A DNA stretch of 5,954 bases, taken from assembly GCA_958439155.1 (NCBI GenBank), contig CAUBUJ010000105.1, positions 1 to 5,954 of the forward strand, given 5' to 3'. The position numbers and the translations under genes are program-made. Source of the stretch: an uncultured Veillonellaceae bacterium (GTDB lineage Bacteria > Bacillota > Negativicutes > Veillonellales > Dialisteraceae). Shown piece by piece: positions 5,953 to 5,954 of the stretch. Position 1 is the stretch's first letter; every line of letters starts with the position of its first letter. The notes beneath the pieces are model-generated. The model was not told where the DNA came from and searched no databases. It saw nothing but the letters and a program-made list of their open reading frames with translations.

Positions 5953-5954
5953 AT

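Noticed and set aside
1..5954. CRISPR array, tRNA genes, riboswitch or T-box leader
   Set aside because: No regularly spaced repeats, no cloverleaf-like or T-box motifs seen on either strand; all long stretches are explained by the five housekeeping genes and the IS end.

Overview
The window is a conserved Firmicutes housekeeping gene cluster, all on the minus strand, with the end of an insertion sequence just downstream of it. In transcription order (right to left) the genes are: an S1-domain RNA-binding protein of the YabR/general stress protein 13 type, a short Ppx/GppA phosphatase, tilS (tRNA-Ile lysidine synthetase), hpt (hypoxanthine phosphoribosyltransferase) and ftsH (membrane AAA+ zinc protease). 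Bacillus subtilis carries the related arrangement yabR...tilS-hprT-ftsH. The ppx insertion, the GC-rich coding (slightly above half G+C by eye) and the protein sequences suggest an anaerobic Firmicute, probably of the Negativicutes (Veillonellaceae or Dialister-like). That placement is an inference, not a database result.

Layout. Positions 1-303 are the terminal part of an IS66-family element: a GTAAGCG-type inverted-repeat end at 303 and the first 70 codons of a TnpB-like accessory gene running off the left edge. Positions 304-406 hold 50 bp of unassigned sequence and a strong rho-independent terminator for the ftsH transcript. ftsH occupies 407-2311 and starts with TTG. Positions 2312-2525 are non-coding and carry a good sigma-A-type promoter for ftsH, flanked by short dyads, plus a leader with two small hairpins. 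Then come hpt (2526-3077), tilS (3052-4413) and ppx (4407-5312), which overlap in series. A 113-bp spacer with two hairpins (5313-5425) separates ppx from the S1 gene (5426-5932).

How the genes work together. The overlaps ppx/tilS (7 bp) and tilS/hpt (26 bp) indicate one translationally coupled unit for phosphoanhydride metabolism, tRNA-Ile decoding and purine salvage. ftsH can be transcribed separately from its own promoter and by read-through from hpt. In B. subtilis, TilS and HprT have been reported to form a complex that activates ftsH, so the spacing and the operator-like dyads at this ftsH promoter deserve a look.

I see no CRISPR array, tRNA, rRNA, phage module or novel defence system. 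Apart from the IS66 end, this is an ordinary core-genome region.
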